Source: Coriobacteriales bacterium
Lineage (GTDB): Bacteria > Actinomycetota > Coriobacteriia > Coriobacteriales > UBA8131
DNA length: 64,000 nt
Assembly (NCBI GenBank): GCA_031282405.1
Contig: JAITDU010000023.1
Coordinates: 1-64,000, forward strand
Reading direction: 5' to 3'
Positions 1 through 8,347 of this stretch are shown one piece after another. Below the pieces are notes generated by a model. It saw only the letters and a program-made list of their open reading frames with translations. It had not been told where the DNA came from and made no database searches. Position 1 is the stretch's first letter, and each line of letters begins with the position of its first letter. The translations under genes and the position numbers were made by a program.

Positions 1-3000
1 GCTTTGTTCAGGTTAGTTGGCACAGCACTCGGACCCGTGGTGCCGGTATAATTTTTCAAAACACCATCGACAAGGCCACCCTTACGAATAATCAAAGCGC
101 CTTGAGCAGGCTGATTGACGTTAAGGGTAATCTGGGCTCCGGCGGTTTCTGGCTCGTAGTATCCCTTAGCGCTGTTCCAGACCGCACCGGTGAGCCAAAT
201 GTTGCCGTCGGCGATAAGCGGCGCAGATTGATTAGCTATCTTGACCGCACTGATCTGGGCGCCCGTAATGGTAAGACTGATCTTGTTATCCTGGGCATCA
301 GCGTTGCATCCGTAATATGCCGCAGCAGTATCCGACAGCCTGTCGAGCGTAAGTGTGTACGTGCCGTCTGCCAGGCATTGAATCGTTTCGGCATTAGCAC
401 TTGTAGCCGTGTAGGAATTGGCTTGGTCAACAGCGGGAGTAAGTTTATAAGTAGCAGTATAGTCGCTATCATAAAGAAGGTTGCCATTCCAGTAATTGCG
501 GACATAAATAGAAGGCTTGGGTTTACCTTGAGCCACCACTCTAAAGCTGGGAAAATTAAGGTCGCTGAGTTCAATGGGCCCAATAAGCGTAGGTGAGCCT
601 GCACTACCCATACCATAGGCGGCTGCACTCACATCGGCCGGAAGGACATTAGGGCCGGTGACTTCCGGCACTTTTCTTTCGGGATAATTGATGCTATATT
701 CACCATAGGTGTTAAGCGCGTTGCTGCCAGAGGTGGTCTCTACCAGATAATAATAGCCGGGCTTTAGGCCGCTGTGGGCGATGGTGCCGTCTGCTCCTGT
801 TGTGAGCGTGTCGATATAGGTAAGGCCAGTGTAGCCGCCATTGCCATCGGGAACAGGGGTAAAACCAGCCTTGACCGCAGCGACACCATTGACGCCGGAG
901 GCATTCCAGGCACCCGGATGGGCAGCGTAAATTGCCTCTATCGCGCTGTTGTCGGCGCGGTAAAGGGCGAAGGTGGCGCCAGCGACCTTGTTGTTGGCGT
1001 TGCCCAACTCGACTTTGTCCACCTGCAACGTAGCGATGCCACGGGTGTTAACGATCTCGGGCGTTTTGGCGGTATCCGGACTTTCATGATTTACGTTAGA
1101 ACCATAGGCATTTTTGTTAACCGTGTCATATTTTTGATCGATCAGGCCGTAGGTTCCAAAAACCACAGAAGCGTGAGCAACAAAGGGGGTGGATGATACC
1201 TCGGTCTGGAATACAGGTGGCAGAGAACTTGGGTTTTCGAGCCAGACTACTGCCCAGCCGTTTTCTGGGTTGCCCTCGGCCAAGGCTGCTGCCTGTTGCT
1301 TATACTGGGAGTTTTGACCATTGCTAAAGAAGCTGGTCCAATCCACACGTGATGTGTCCGTATCTTCGGAGCTTACTGCGTCGCTGGTAATGGTAAGGCT
1401 ATCATCCAAGCCACTGACAATACCCCTGAAGACCGATGTAACGTTTATCCATTGTGAGTCCATCGAGCCCCAGCGCGAGGAACGCAGATCATCCAAAGGC
1501 GTATTGTTAAAGGTCGGCAGCTGGATATAGTTGCTTATATCCTGGATTTCTGCAACGTTATCAGGATCGCCAATAAACAACGCCGGATAAAGCGAGAAGC
1601 GCACATTAGCCAGGCGTCCCGCGTCATTGGTAACGTCCTCGACCCAGGTATTTTTGTCCTCGTCATACTTCATTTTATAGGGAGTGGTACCGCCGTAGGG
1701 GAGTCGAGAAGCACCGTTTTTCCAGGCATGAACTTGAATCCATGTGGGAGGATTGATGCCGGCACGCCCGGTATCCAGACGATTAGAGTTGCCCAGGAAT
1801 AACTCATAGGTACGATCCTCGTCGTCAATGTCCTCGTTGGCGCTCAGATCCGGAATGGTTATCTGGACTCCGTAGCCCTTGTCACCCTTGATTATTGCGT
1901 GCCAGTCCGGCACTGTTGGGTCGCCTCCGTTTGCTTCTCCCATACCCGAGGCGGTTTCGTTGAAGTAAACAGAACTGGTCTCGGTGGGGTCAAGAGGTGT
2001 ACCTATTTGACCGTAGTTGAGGGCGCTGGCGATTTCCTCGACCCAATAGGTGCCTGGCGGCAGTTGCATGCTCCATGCATCGTTTTGCGAGTGCTCGCCA
2101 CCGGTAGCGCTACTGATGTACTGGATGGGTTGAATTCCGTCCTTGGATAGGTCGGAGTCGATCTTGTTGCCGTTCTCGTCCAGCAGATAGAGGGCAAATC
2201 TGGCATTCGCAACGAGGATTTCTTGCCATCTTGGGTTACCATCCGCGTCGCGCTCACCGGACTTGGCATCAATTGTGAACTCGTCGGAATTCGGGGTGAT
2301 GGTGCCATCGGTGGTCGGCTTTATCGGTAGTTTGGTAATGTGAATAAAATAGGGGTCGACGTGGTTAACAATCTTATACTTGCCTGTGCCAAGGCTTGAG
2401 ACTTCCGAGGAGAAACCCCCACTGTCCGCACCAAAAACATGAGGCTCCCAGGCTGTTTTTGCGCTGTTTAACTCGAACCAGAATTTGATGTCCTTAATTT
2501 TTTTGTATTGAACAGCCGTGGGCTCATCCTCAGGAACATCGGTCTGGTAAGGGGGGGTTGCGGTCTCTGCTAAATAGTAGGTCTTTGTTGGATCGAGCGC
2601 AGGTATGTCCAGCCAACCAAGCTTGTTGGAACCTTGAGCCACAAAGTCTTGGGCCAGATATACTTTGGTGCCGGTATCCGGATCGCCATTGTCATAAGAG
2701 TAGATCTTAAACGTGCCACCCTGGATAGGGGCCGTAACGCGCTTATTGCCAATGAGCTGGTTGGTCTCGCCATATTTTTGGAACTCGATGATGGGTTTTT
2801 TGACCTGACCAAAAACCACCGACACAATTTTGGTGGAGGCGTTTGTACTAAGACTTGACCAAGAAATCTGCGCGGTTGACGAATCGGCCTTTCCCGGAAG
2901 CGTCCAATTAGTAGTGCCGGCCTTGCCATTTGAGTCCACCGTAAAGTAGGCAGTCTCGCCTGTGATAATATACTCGCCGCCGTTTTGGGCAGGTTGGGGA

Positions 3001-6000
3001 GAAACGCTTTGCACAACCTTATAATCACCCGGAGTTAAAGCGACCGGAGTGGTGCCCTCTGTAGTGAATATGACTGCAGCTGAGTTCTTATAGGTAGCCG
3101 TTCCTACCAGCACCCAGTTGGGAGCAGTGTTCGTAGCGTTGTTTTGGTAAAGCTGGAACACGGCATTGGTGGTCTTGTTGCTACCCTGCTCGCTTCCGGT
3201 AGCAGCGTCAAGTGCCCGGGCATTTATCGTATACGTTGGGACATTACGCACGATCTTGTTGGCCATAGTGTCGGGATTGGTACTGCTCGTAATAGCATTG
3301 CCCTTAGCCAAAGAGGTCTGTGCGGTCTGTGCATAATCGCTTTGTTGGACAACAAACTTGGTTAAATCCGCGATGGAATCAACCGTCGCAGCAGAAACAT
3401 GGTCAAAAAATCCGTTCGTTACAGAATCTTTGAACACGCTGGCATCAACGGTGCCATAGTAGCCGGCGGGAATACTCGTCTCTACAGCCACATAGGTTCC
3501 AGCAATAAGATTGGCAAAAGAAACGTTATTCGTCGTACTTGTCGTCGAAGTAGCCGTAATCGTGGTTTTGACATATTCGGTGCCCACAAGGCGATAGAGG
3601 GTAAAGCCCGCACCACTCAAACTGGTATTGGTGTCTGCACGCAGCTTGGTAATACTGACACTGGGTACATAGGCTTGGACAAATACCGCTGTATTGGCAC
3701 ATCCGTCATAAGAAATCGAAGTAGTGCCGGTTCCGTTGTTGATGGCTACAATCGCATTGGCAAGAGCCACCGAGCCGGGCTCGACCTTGATGCTCACGCT
3801 GTCGCTGGTGCCTTGGGCAGCTTGGTTGCCCAGGCTGGCAATCGTCTTGATGTTCGGAGTATCGCTTGGATTTTTGACAGCAACGTCATAGGTTCCGGCA
3901 GGTACTAAAAGGCGATAGACGCCGTTTATCCAGTTGCTGGAATTGGCAGGTATGTCATAGCTGATGGAGCTATCGGCACGGTTGGTTATTGTAAAGGCAT
4001 CGGGATACGTCAGTGGAGAAGAACCCGAATCGGAGAAAAAGCGGCTGTCGATGGCAAGCTCACTCCAGGTTGCACTATTGACCAAGAGAGCGCCACCGGT
4101 AGGCCCGTCTGTTACGACCATGTTCTTGCCATCGGTGACATTGGCATCATAGGGCACGTTGTCATATGCGCCAGCTATGATGTCAACCTTGACACCGTCG
4201 GCCAGAGTAATCAGGGAATAAGGAGCATCTGGACTGGTGGCGCTGTAGGTCGTACCACTTACCTTGATGGAGTCTTCAACTATATAGTAGCTCCCTTGAG
4301 GAAATACCTTGTTTGCCAAAATGGTTGCCGTTTGACTCGTGCCGCTGATGGTAAAGCTGCTGTTTGGGAGTTCTTCTCCCTGTTTGGCACCATCGGCATA
4401 GACCAGATGGAAGGTAGCCTCAAATGCGCCAACCGTATTGCTTGGTATCTGTGCGCCGTCAGGCCCTTTAAAGTACTTGCCTACATACAGCGAGCCTTCG
4501 TTGCGCTGATAGGTAACCGTATACGTTTCCAGCTTATCGACAGATGAAGCGATGTTCGTGAGCGTGGAGTTAGCTACGTCTAAGAGGTAGTCGCTTCCAA
4601 GAGGCGTTGCCTCGGCCAGATGATAACTACCCGTCGTGGGTACGTCCTCAAATATGATATTGCCTGAGGCATCAGAGGTGCCCGAGGCTATGATGTTGTT
4701 ACTTGAGTCCAGCAGGTTAAAAGCCGCTCCCGCTTGAGGAGTATAGGTAGCTGGGGCACTCCAACGGTTTTGGGTTCGTGCGGTTATCTTAATACGGCCG
4801 GTTTGCGTTGCGGTATTGATAAAATTAAGCGTGTTTGTGCCGGAATTGAAATCGGCTGCGGTGTTATTAGGTCCTGCAACGCTTATGGTGGAAACGCCCG
4901 TTGTGGGATTGGGCACACTGACTACAATGGTATAGACCGAAAGTGGATTCGCCGGCACATTTGCGCTTGTTCCTCCTGTCTCGGCAAGGGTGTAGGTTCC
5001 TGGAGGTAATCCGTCATGGGTAGCGTTGAAATCGCCATCGGCAGCTACGCCAAAGGTAACCGCAGAGTTTGTCTCGCCCAGGATAAGATGCTTGGAAAGC
5101 ACCGCATTGTTCGCATCGGTAAGCGTGAACTCAACGCACGAGGTATCGCCGTTGTTATATGAAGGATTTCCGTAGTCTCGCTCATAGGCCGTGGCCAGAG
5201 CTGTCGTGTAGGCAAAAATGGAGCCACTGACACCAAGACGCTTGTTTACGGTGAGCTGCGCGGGCACGGGCGCGGCCTGTTGCCAACCTAAAGAGATGGC
5301 GGCAGAGGCCTCGTCTACGGGTGAGGGCGCTTGAGCAAAGACTGGCTTGCTGTAGAGTGTAGCGGTGTTATCGACGGTAACCACACCGGCTTCATAGGTG
5401 TTATTGAAATAAGTTTTGGTATAGGCGTTTTTATCCCATGTTATATCGACATCGAAATAAGTACCGCTGATAGCGGTGCCTTGCGCCATTGGCAGCGCGA
5501 TATCAAAAACCGTGCTGTTGCTGTTAAGGGCGATGGGACTTCCCTGTCCGGTCGTGGAGGCCACCACCAAACCCGCAGAATTCTTGACAACTATCGACTG
5601 CGGTGTTTGAGAAGTGCCGTTGAGATAGCCGGCAAGATTGTCTCGGATATGCAGCTCGTCCATCCAGACTCGGCCATAGTCATCAGAGCCTGTCGTGGCT
5701 ACGTTGACGCGATATGATGTGGTGTAGGTGTTTTCTGCTCCAGGATTAGCCACCTGAGAGTATGTACGCGTTTGTAAGGTCGAAAACGCCGGGTCTGGTG
5801 TTGGAGCGGTTACGCTTTTCGTGATAGACAGTTCCTCGTTGGTGTCCCAGGTAAAGGTCAGGGGGGGCGTAGGCGAGCCTGCTAAATCAGTAGGCGCAAT
5901 CGCTGTATTAGCCTCTACGATACCCGAGGGCGCACCAGAGATATAGGATGCCTCGAAAAGATAGGCATCGAGCGTAAGCTGTGTACCTGAAGGCGTGGTT

Positions 6001-6686
6001 CCACTGGGATAGGTGAACTTCACCGAGAAATATGTGGCGGTGGCAGTGCCCCAGATAAGCAAGACATCTGTACGGCCCTGAAGTGGCCCGAACTTTTCGT
6101 CAAGAGGCTGGGCCAGCGGTCCCACATGCGTAGTGTCGATCCCGTAAGCAGAACCGAGGACAACAGTATAGCTACCGGAGTTTTGCGGATCGGGCACAGG
6201 AACAGCAAGTACCCATCCTCTAGGTGCGTTGTTCGTGATAGCAAAACTGGCTATGGCCGAATGGCCACTCAACAGTGTGGTAGCGGTTGATGGTATGACT
6301 TGAAGAACGTTGGGACTTTGATAGGGAGCACGGGGGGCAATCGGTGCTGCGCCCTGCGGGTTGACCACAATTGCAGGTTCGTCGGACACGTTGGCCTCGC
6401 CGGTTTTTTCATTGGAGCCCGAGGTGTTGTTATCTTCTTGATATGGGGTATCCAGATCACCTCCTGTGCCCTCAATTTGCGTCTGAGCGCTTGGAGCTTG
6501 AGCGCTTGGAGCCTGAGCTTGGGCGTTTGGAGTCCCAGATTGATCTGCGGGGATCTCCTGTCTATTCAGCGCGACTGCCGGAACCAAGCCGATTATCAAC
6601 AGCAACGACAATGCTAATGACAATGCTTTTCCGATAATACGACGACCGGAACCTGGCTGCGTGTGTGTGAACGTTATCCTATTCAC
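1..6686 (-). CDS. Giant secreted SpaA/Cna-B-repeat surface protein (C-terminus off window)
   Basis: One frame stays open from GTG 6686 to the left edge, 2228 codons without a stop. AAAGGGG lies 7 nt before the GTG. Residues 1 to about 45 form a signal peptide: basic start, then a hydrophobic run (ALSLALSLLLIIGLVPAVA). A Pro/Gln/Ala-rich linker follows. Prealbumin-like modules of the SpaA/Cna-B kind, each starting with a Lys-containing strand and ending in a G-T/S-Y-x-x-x-E motif, lie near residues 476-576, 629-702, 729-808, 1008-1079, 1149-1229, 1296-1382, 1443-1557 and 1883-1987. Examples of the end motif are PPGTYTLAET, AGTYVAVET and PPGTYWVEE. Such Lys/Glu pairs often form isopeptide bonds in Gram-positive adhesins and pilins. 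Any sortase signal would lie outside the window. Role inferred: cell-surface adhesin or stalk. The gene stands alone, and the next gene is divergent. Confidence 0.88.
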   Translation of the reverse strand, partial: MNRITFTHTQPGSGRRIIGKALSLALSLLLIIGLVPAVALNRQEIPADQSGTPNAQAQAPSAQAPSAQTQIEGTGGDLDTPYQEDNNTSGSNEKTGEANVSDEPAIVVNPQGAAPIAPRAPYQSPNVLQVIPSTATTLLSGHSAIASFAITNNAPRGWVLAVPVPDPQNSGSYTVVLGSAYGIDTTHVGPLAQPLDEKFGPLQGRTDVLLIWGTATATYFSVKFTYPSGTTPSGTQLTLDAYLFEASYISGAPSGIVEANTAIAPTDLAGSPTPPLTFTWDTNEELSITKSVTAPTPDPAFSTLQTRTYSQVANPGAENTYTTSYRVNVATTGSDDYGRVWMDELHIRDNLAGYLNGTSQTPQSIVVKNSAGLVVASTTGQGSPIALNSNSTVFDIALPMAQGTAISGTYFDVDITWDKNAYTKTYFNNTYEAGVVTVDNTATLYSKPVFAQAPSPVDEASAAISLGWQQAAPVPAQLTVNKRLGVSGSIFAYTTALATAYERDYGNPSYNNGDTSCVEFTLTDANNAVLSKHLILGETNSAVTFGVAADGDFNATHDGLPPGTYTLAETGGTSANVPANPLSVYTIVVSVPNPTTGVSTISVAGPNNTAADFNSGTNTLNFINTATQTGRIKITARTQNRWSAPATYTPQAGAAFNLLDSSNNIIASGTSDASGNIIFEDVPTTGSYHLAEATPLGSDYLLDVANSTLTNIASSVDKLETYTVTYQRNEGSLYVGKYFKGPDGAQIPSNTVGAFEATFHLVYADGAKQGEELPNSSFTISGTSQTATILANKVFPQGSYYIVEDSIKVSGTTYSATSPDAPYSLITLADGVKVDIIAGAYDNVPYDANVTDGKNMVVTDGPTGGALLVNSATWSELAIDSRFFSDSGSSPLTYPDAFTITNRADSSISYDIPANSSNWINGVYRLLVPAGTYDVAVKNPSDTPNIKTIASLGNQAAQGTSDSVSIKVEPGSVALANAIVAINNGTGTTSISYDGCANTAVFVQAYVPSVSITKLRADTNTSLSGAGFTLYRLVGTEYVKTTITATSTTSTTNNVSFANLIAGTYVAVETSIPAGYYGTVDASVFKDSVTNGFFDHVSAATVDSIADLTKFVVQQSDYAQTAQTSLAKGNAITSSTNPDTMANKIVRNVPTYTINARALDAATGSEQGSNKTTNAVFQLYQNNATNTAPNWVLVGTATYKNSAAVIFTTEGTTPVALTPGDYKVVQSVSPQPAQNGGEYIITGETAYFTVDSNGKAGTTNWTLPGKADSSTAQISWSSLSTNASTKIVSVVFGQVKKPIIEFQKYGETNQLIGNKRVTAPIQGGTFKIYSYDNGDPDTGTKVYLAQDFVAQGSNKLGWLDIPALDPTKTYYLAETATPPYQTDVPEDEPTAVQYKKIKDIKFWFELNSAKTAWEPHVFGADSGGFSSEVSSLGTGKYKIVNHVDPYFIHITKLPIKPTTDGTITPNSDEFTIDAKSGERDADGNPRWQEILVANARFALYLLDENGNKIDSDLSKDGIQPIQYISSATGGEHSQNDAWSMQLPPGTYWVEEIASALNYGQIGTPLDPTETSSVYFNETASGMGEANGGDPTVPDWHAIIKGDKGYGVQITIPDLSANEDIDDEDRTYELFLGNSNRLDTGRAGINPPTWIQVHAWKNGASRLPYGGTTPYKMKYDEDKNTWVEDVTNDAGRLANVRFSLYPALFIGDPDNVAEIQDISNYIQLPTFNNTPLDDLRSSRWGSMDSQWINVTSVFRGIVSGLDDSLTITSDAVSSEDTDTSRVDWTSFFSNGQNSQYKQQAAALAEGNPENGWAVVWLENPSSLPPVFQTEVSSTPFVAHASVVFGTYGLIDQKYDTVNKNAYGSNVNHESPDTAKTPEIVNTRGIATLQVDKVELGNANNKVAGATFALYRADNSAIEAIYAAHPGAWNASGVNGVAAVKAGFTPVPDGNGGYTGLTYIDTLTTGADGTIAHSGLKPGYYYLVETTSGSNALNTYGEYSINYPERKVPEVTGPNVLPADVSAAAYGMGSAGSPTLIGPIELSDLNFPSFRVVAQGKPKPSIYVRNYWNGNLLYDSDYTATYKLTPAVDQANSYTATSANAETIQCLADGTYTLTLDRLSDTAAAYYGCNADAQDNKISLTITGAQISAVKIANQSAPLIADGNIWLTGAVWNSAKGYYEPETAGAQITLNVNQPAQGALIIRKGGLVDGVLKNYTGTTGPSAVPTNLNK

Positions 6687-7010
6687 TTCTATTCCCCTTT
6701 CCACCTGTTGAATAACCAAGCCTGGCGTTAGCTGTGGCTTACCGCTTGTGATGCCACTACAGGCTGCTATGCAACATAAAAATAATTGAACATCGGCTTG
6801 TGCCTGCCTTTGCCTACATAGATAAGACCCCGCATTCGAAATAAGATTGCGGGTTGAATAACATATCTATGCATGTCGCCTGTGTTCTAATCCCCCAAGA
6901 GATTCCCCCCTTGTTGCACCCCAAAAAACATGGAGTCGGCGCACCTGAATGCGCGGGACACACTATGGTACAAAGGCTTTTCGTACTATAACATGTTGAG
7001 GCTTATATAA
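6687..7010 (-). promoter_or_regulatory. Long structured leader of the giant surface-protein gene
   Basis: About 300 nt separate possible -10 elements near 6985-7010 (TTATAG, TTATATAA on the minus strand) from the GTG at 6686. The leader contains two nested inverted repeats. One at about 6735-6775 has outer arms GCCTG/CAGGC and inner arms GTGGC/GCCAC. The other at about 6818-6873 has outer arms CATAGAT/ATCTATG around CCCGCA/TGCGGG. No known riboswitch consensus was recognised. Confidence 0.35.
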
Positions 7011-7049
7011 TGGGGTCACGCAATAACCAAGTACCATGCTGGATGGTTC

Positions 7050-7078
7050 TTGACAAATGGAGAACATTATGCTATTAG
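7050..7078 (+). promoter_or_regulatory. Candidate sigma-70-type promoter
   Basis: TTGACA (7050-7055), a 17-nt spacer, then TATTAG (7073-7078). The -35 is perfect and the -10 matches 4 of 6. It points toward ppx but lies about 370 nt before that gene, so it may give ppx a long leader or drive a small RNA ending near the hairpin at 7219-7248. Confidence 0.45.
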
Positions 7079-7218
7079 CACGTAGTGTTTGCCCAACGAG
7101 TTGCCAGGAACGCTTTTGACTGGTCCTGAGATTTACGCAACGACCAGCATCATGTTCCCGATGTCCGCTAAAAGCGATACACAGCTTTTGCTCACAGGGA
7201 GCCTTTACTGGTAAGAGT

Positions 7219-7248
7219 GGTTGGCACCAGGTTTACCTGGTGCCAACC
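7219..7248. repeat. Perfect 13-bp hairpin upstream of ppx
   Basis: GGTTGGCACCAGG, loop TTTA, then CCTGGTGCCAACC. No T-run follows on either strand, so it is not a standard intrinsic terminator. Confidence 0.6.
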
Positions 7249-7378
7249 AGTGGGGGGATCCTTATCATAAACTATAAGGCCACTTCACAGTCAAGCATTA
7301 TTTAAACATTATTTGCAAAAAACGTTCCCGTGGCACAAATTAATTTAGATTTTACAAAAAACGCCTACTAGGCTACGT

Positions 7379-7384
7379 TATAAT
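7379..7384 (+). promoter_or_regulatory. Possible -10 element of the ppx-ppk operon
   Basis: A perfect TATAAT lies 65 nt before the ppx ATG. The best -35-like hexamer, TTTACA at 7351-7356, is 22 nt away, which is too far for a normal spacer, so only the -10 is well supported. Confidence 0.4.
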
Positions 7385-7449
7385 AGAGGCACAACGTAAC
7401 ACAGAAATGAATGTGGGACTGTTAAGGATACCGCTTGGGAAGGGCGGCT

Positions 7450-8346
7450 ATGGTAACCGGCATAATCGATGTTGGCTCTAATACTGTCAGACTGTCAATC
7501 TATCGCCTTGAAAATGGCGGCTCTTTTAAGCTGCTCCTCTCCAAAAAAATAGTCGCTGGGCTGGCGAGTTACGTAACTGACGGCGCATTGGGCCAAGAAG
7601 GCATCGAAAAGCTATACAAATGTCTGAAGGAGTTTCGCTCCATCGTTACCTCCCTTGAAGTGAGCGCGGTACGGGCTTTTGCCACCGCCTCTTTGCGATA
7701 TGTTCGCAATGCGAAGGCGGTTGTTTCCTCAATGTATAATGAAACTGGGTTGCTCCTGGAGATTATCAACGGTGAGGAAGAGGCGCACCTGAGTTTTATG
7801 GGAGCCCGTTACTCTACGGGCATTGAAAACGGGGTCGTTGTTGACCTGGGTGGCGCCAGTTGTGAGTTGATCCGAGAGGAAAACGGCATTGCTGTTGGAC
7901 TTACCAGCATCCCACTTGGCTGCCTTTCGTTGAGTGTAGGAAATGTTGATACGATATTCCCTGAACCTGAAGCCACCGAGAATATGAAAGCAGTCATAAA
8001 AAATACCATGAAGCCAGCAATACCCCTATTGGCCAAGCGCCCAGAGACACTTTGCTTTGTAGGTGGCACCGCCCGGGGTGCGAGCCGGAGCTTTAAAGAA
8101 CTACACTTACGGGCAAACGGTAGCTTTGGACCTGAAGGTATCGACACATTGATTAAGGGTTTTGAATTAAGAGATACCGCAACCATGCAGGCAGTACGCA
8201 GCGCTGCTCCTGATCGTGTCTTTACGTTATATGCCGGACTCCTCATCATGAGAGAGATCATACAGGCGAGTAGCGCAGACTCTCTCCTGGTGTCAAAATG
8301 CGGCATTAGAGAAGGGTACCTCATTGATAGAATCATTGGAGCCTGA
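7450..8346 (+). CDS. ppx: Ppx/GppA family exopolyphosphatase
   Basis: A 298-residue member of the Ppx/GppA phosphatase family (actin-like ATPase fold). These enzymes remove phosphate from polyphosphate ends or hydrolyse pppGpp. Visible motifs: the N-terminal phosphate loop IIDVGSNTVRLSIY, FATASLR, and the second loop VVDLGGASCELI. The protein is the short form common in Actinobacteria, without the C-terminal HD-like domain of E. coli Ppx. I chose ATG 7450, preceded by AAGGGC, over the in-frame TTG at 7435, which has no ribosome site. The stop lies one base before the ppk ATG, so the two genes form an operon for polyphosphate turnover in the cytoplasm. Confidence 0.85.
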   Translation: MVTGIIDVGSNTVRLSIYRLENGGSFKLLLSKKIVAGLASYVTDGALGQEGIEKLYKCLKEFRSIVTSLEVSAVRAFATASLRYVRNAKAVVSSMYNETGLLLEIINGEEEAHLSFMGARYSTGIENGVVVDLGGASCELIREENGIAVGLTSIPLGCLSLSVGNVDTIFPEPEATENMKAVIKNTMKPAIPLLAKRPETLCFVGGTARGASRSFKELHLRANGSFGPEGIDTLIKGFELRDTATMQAVRSAAPDRVFTLYAGLLIMREIIQASSADSLLVSKCGIREGYLIDRIIGA

Positions 8347-8347
8347 A

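Noticed and set aside
102-5717. Plus-strand frames within 1-6686 (for example 3399-3908, 5331-5717)
   Set aside because: They lie antisense to a single 2228-codon minus-strand frame with signal peptide, ribosome site and coherent SpaA modules; they have none of these.
6735-6877. Possible c-di-GMP riboswitch in the adhesin leader
   Set aside because: Some GGCAAAG-like bases are present, but the class I consensus order and the tetraloop/receptor do not fit.
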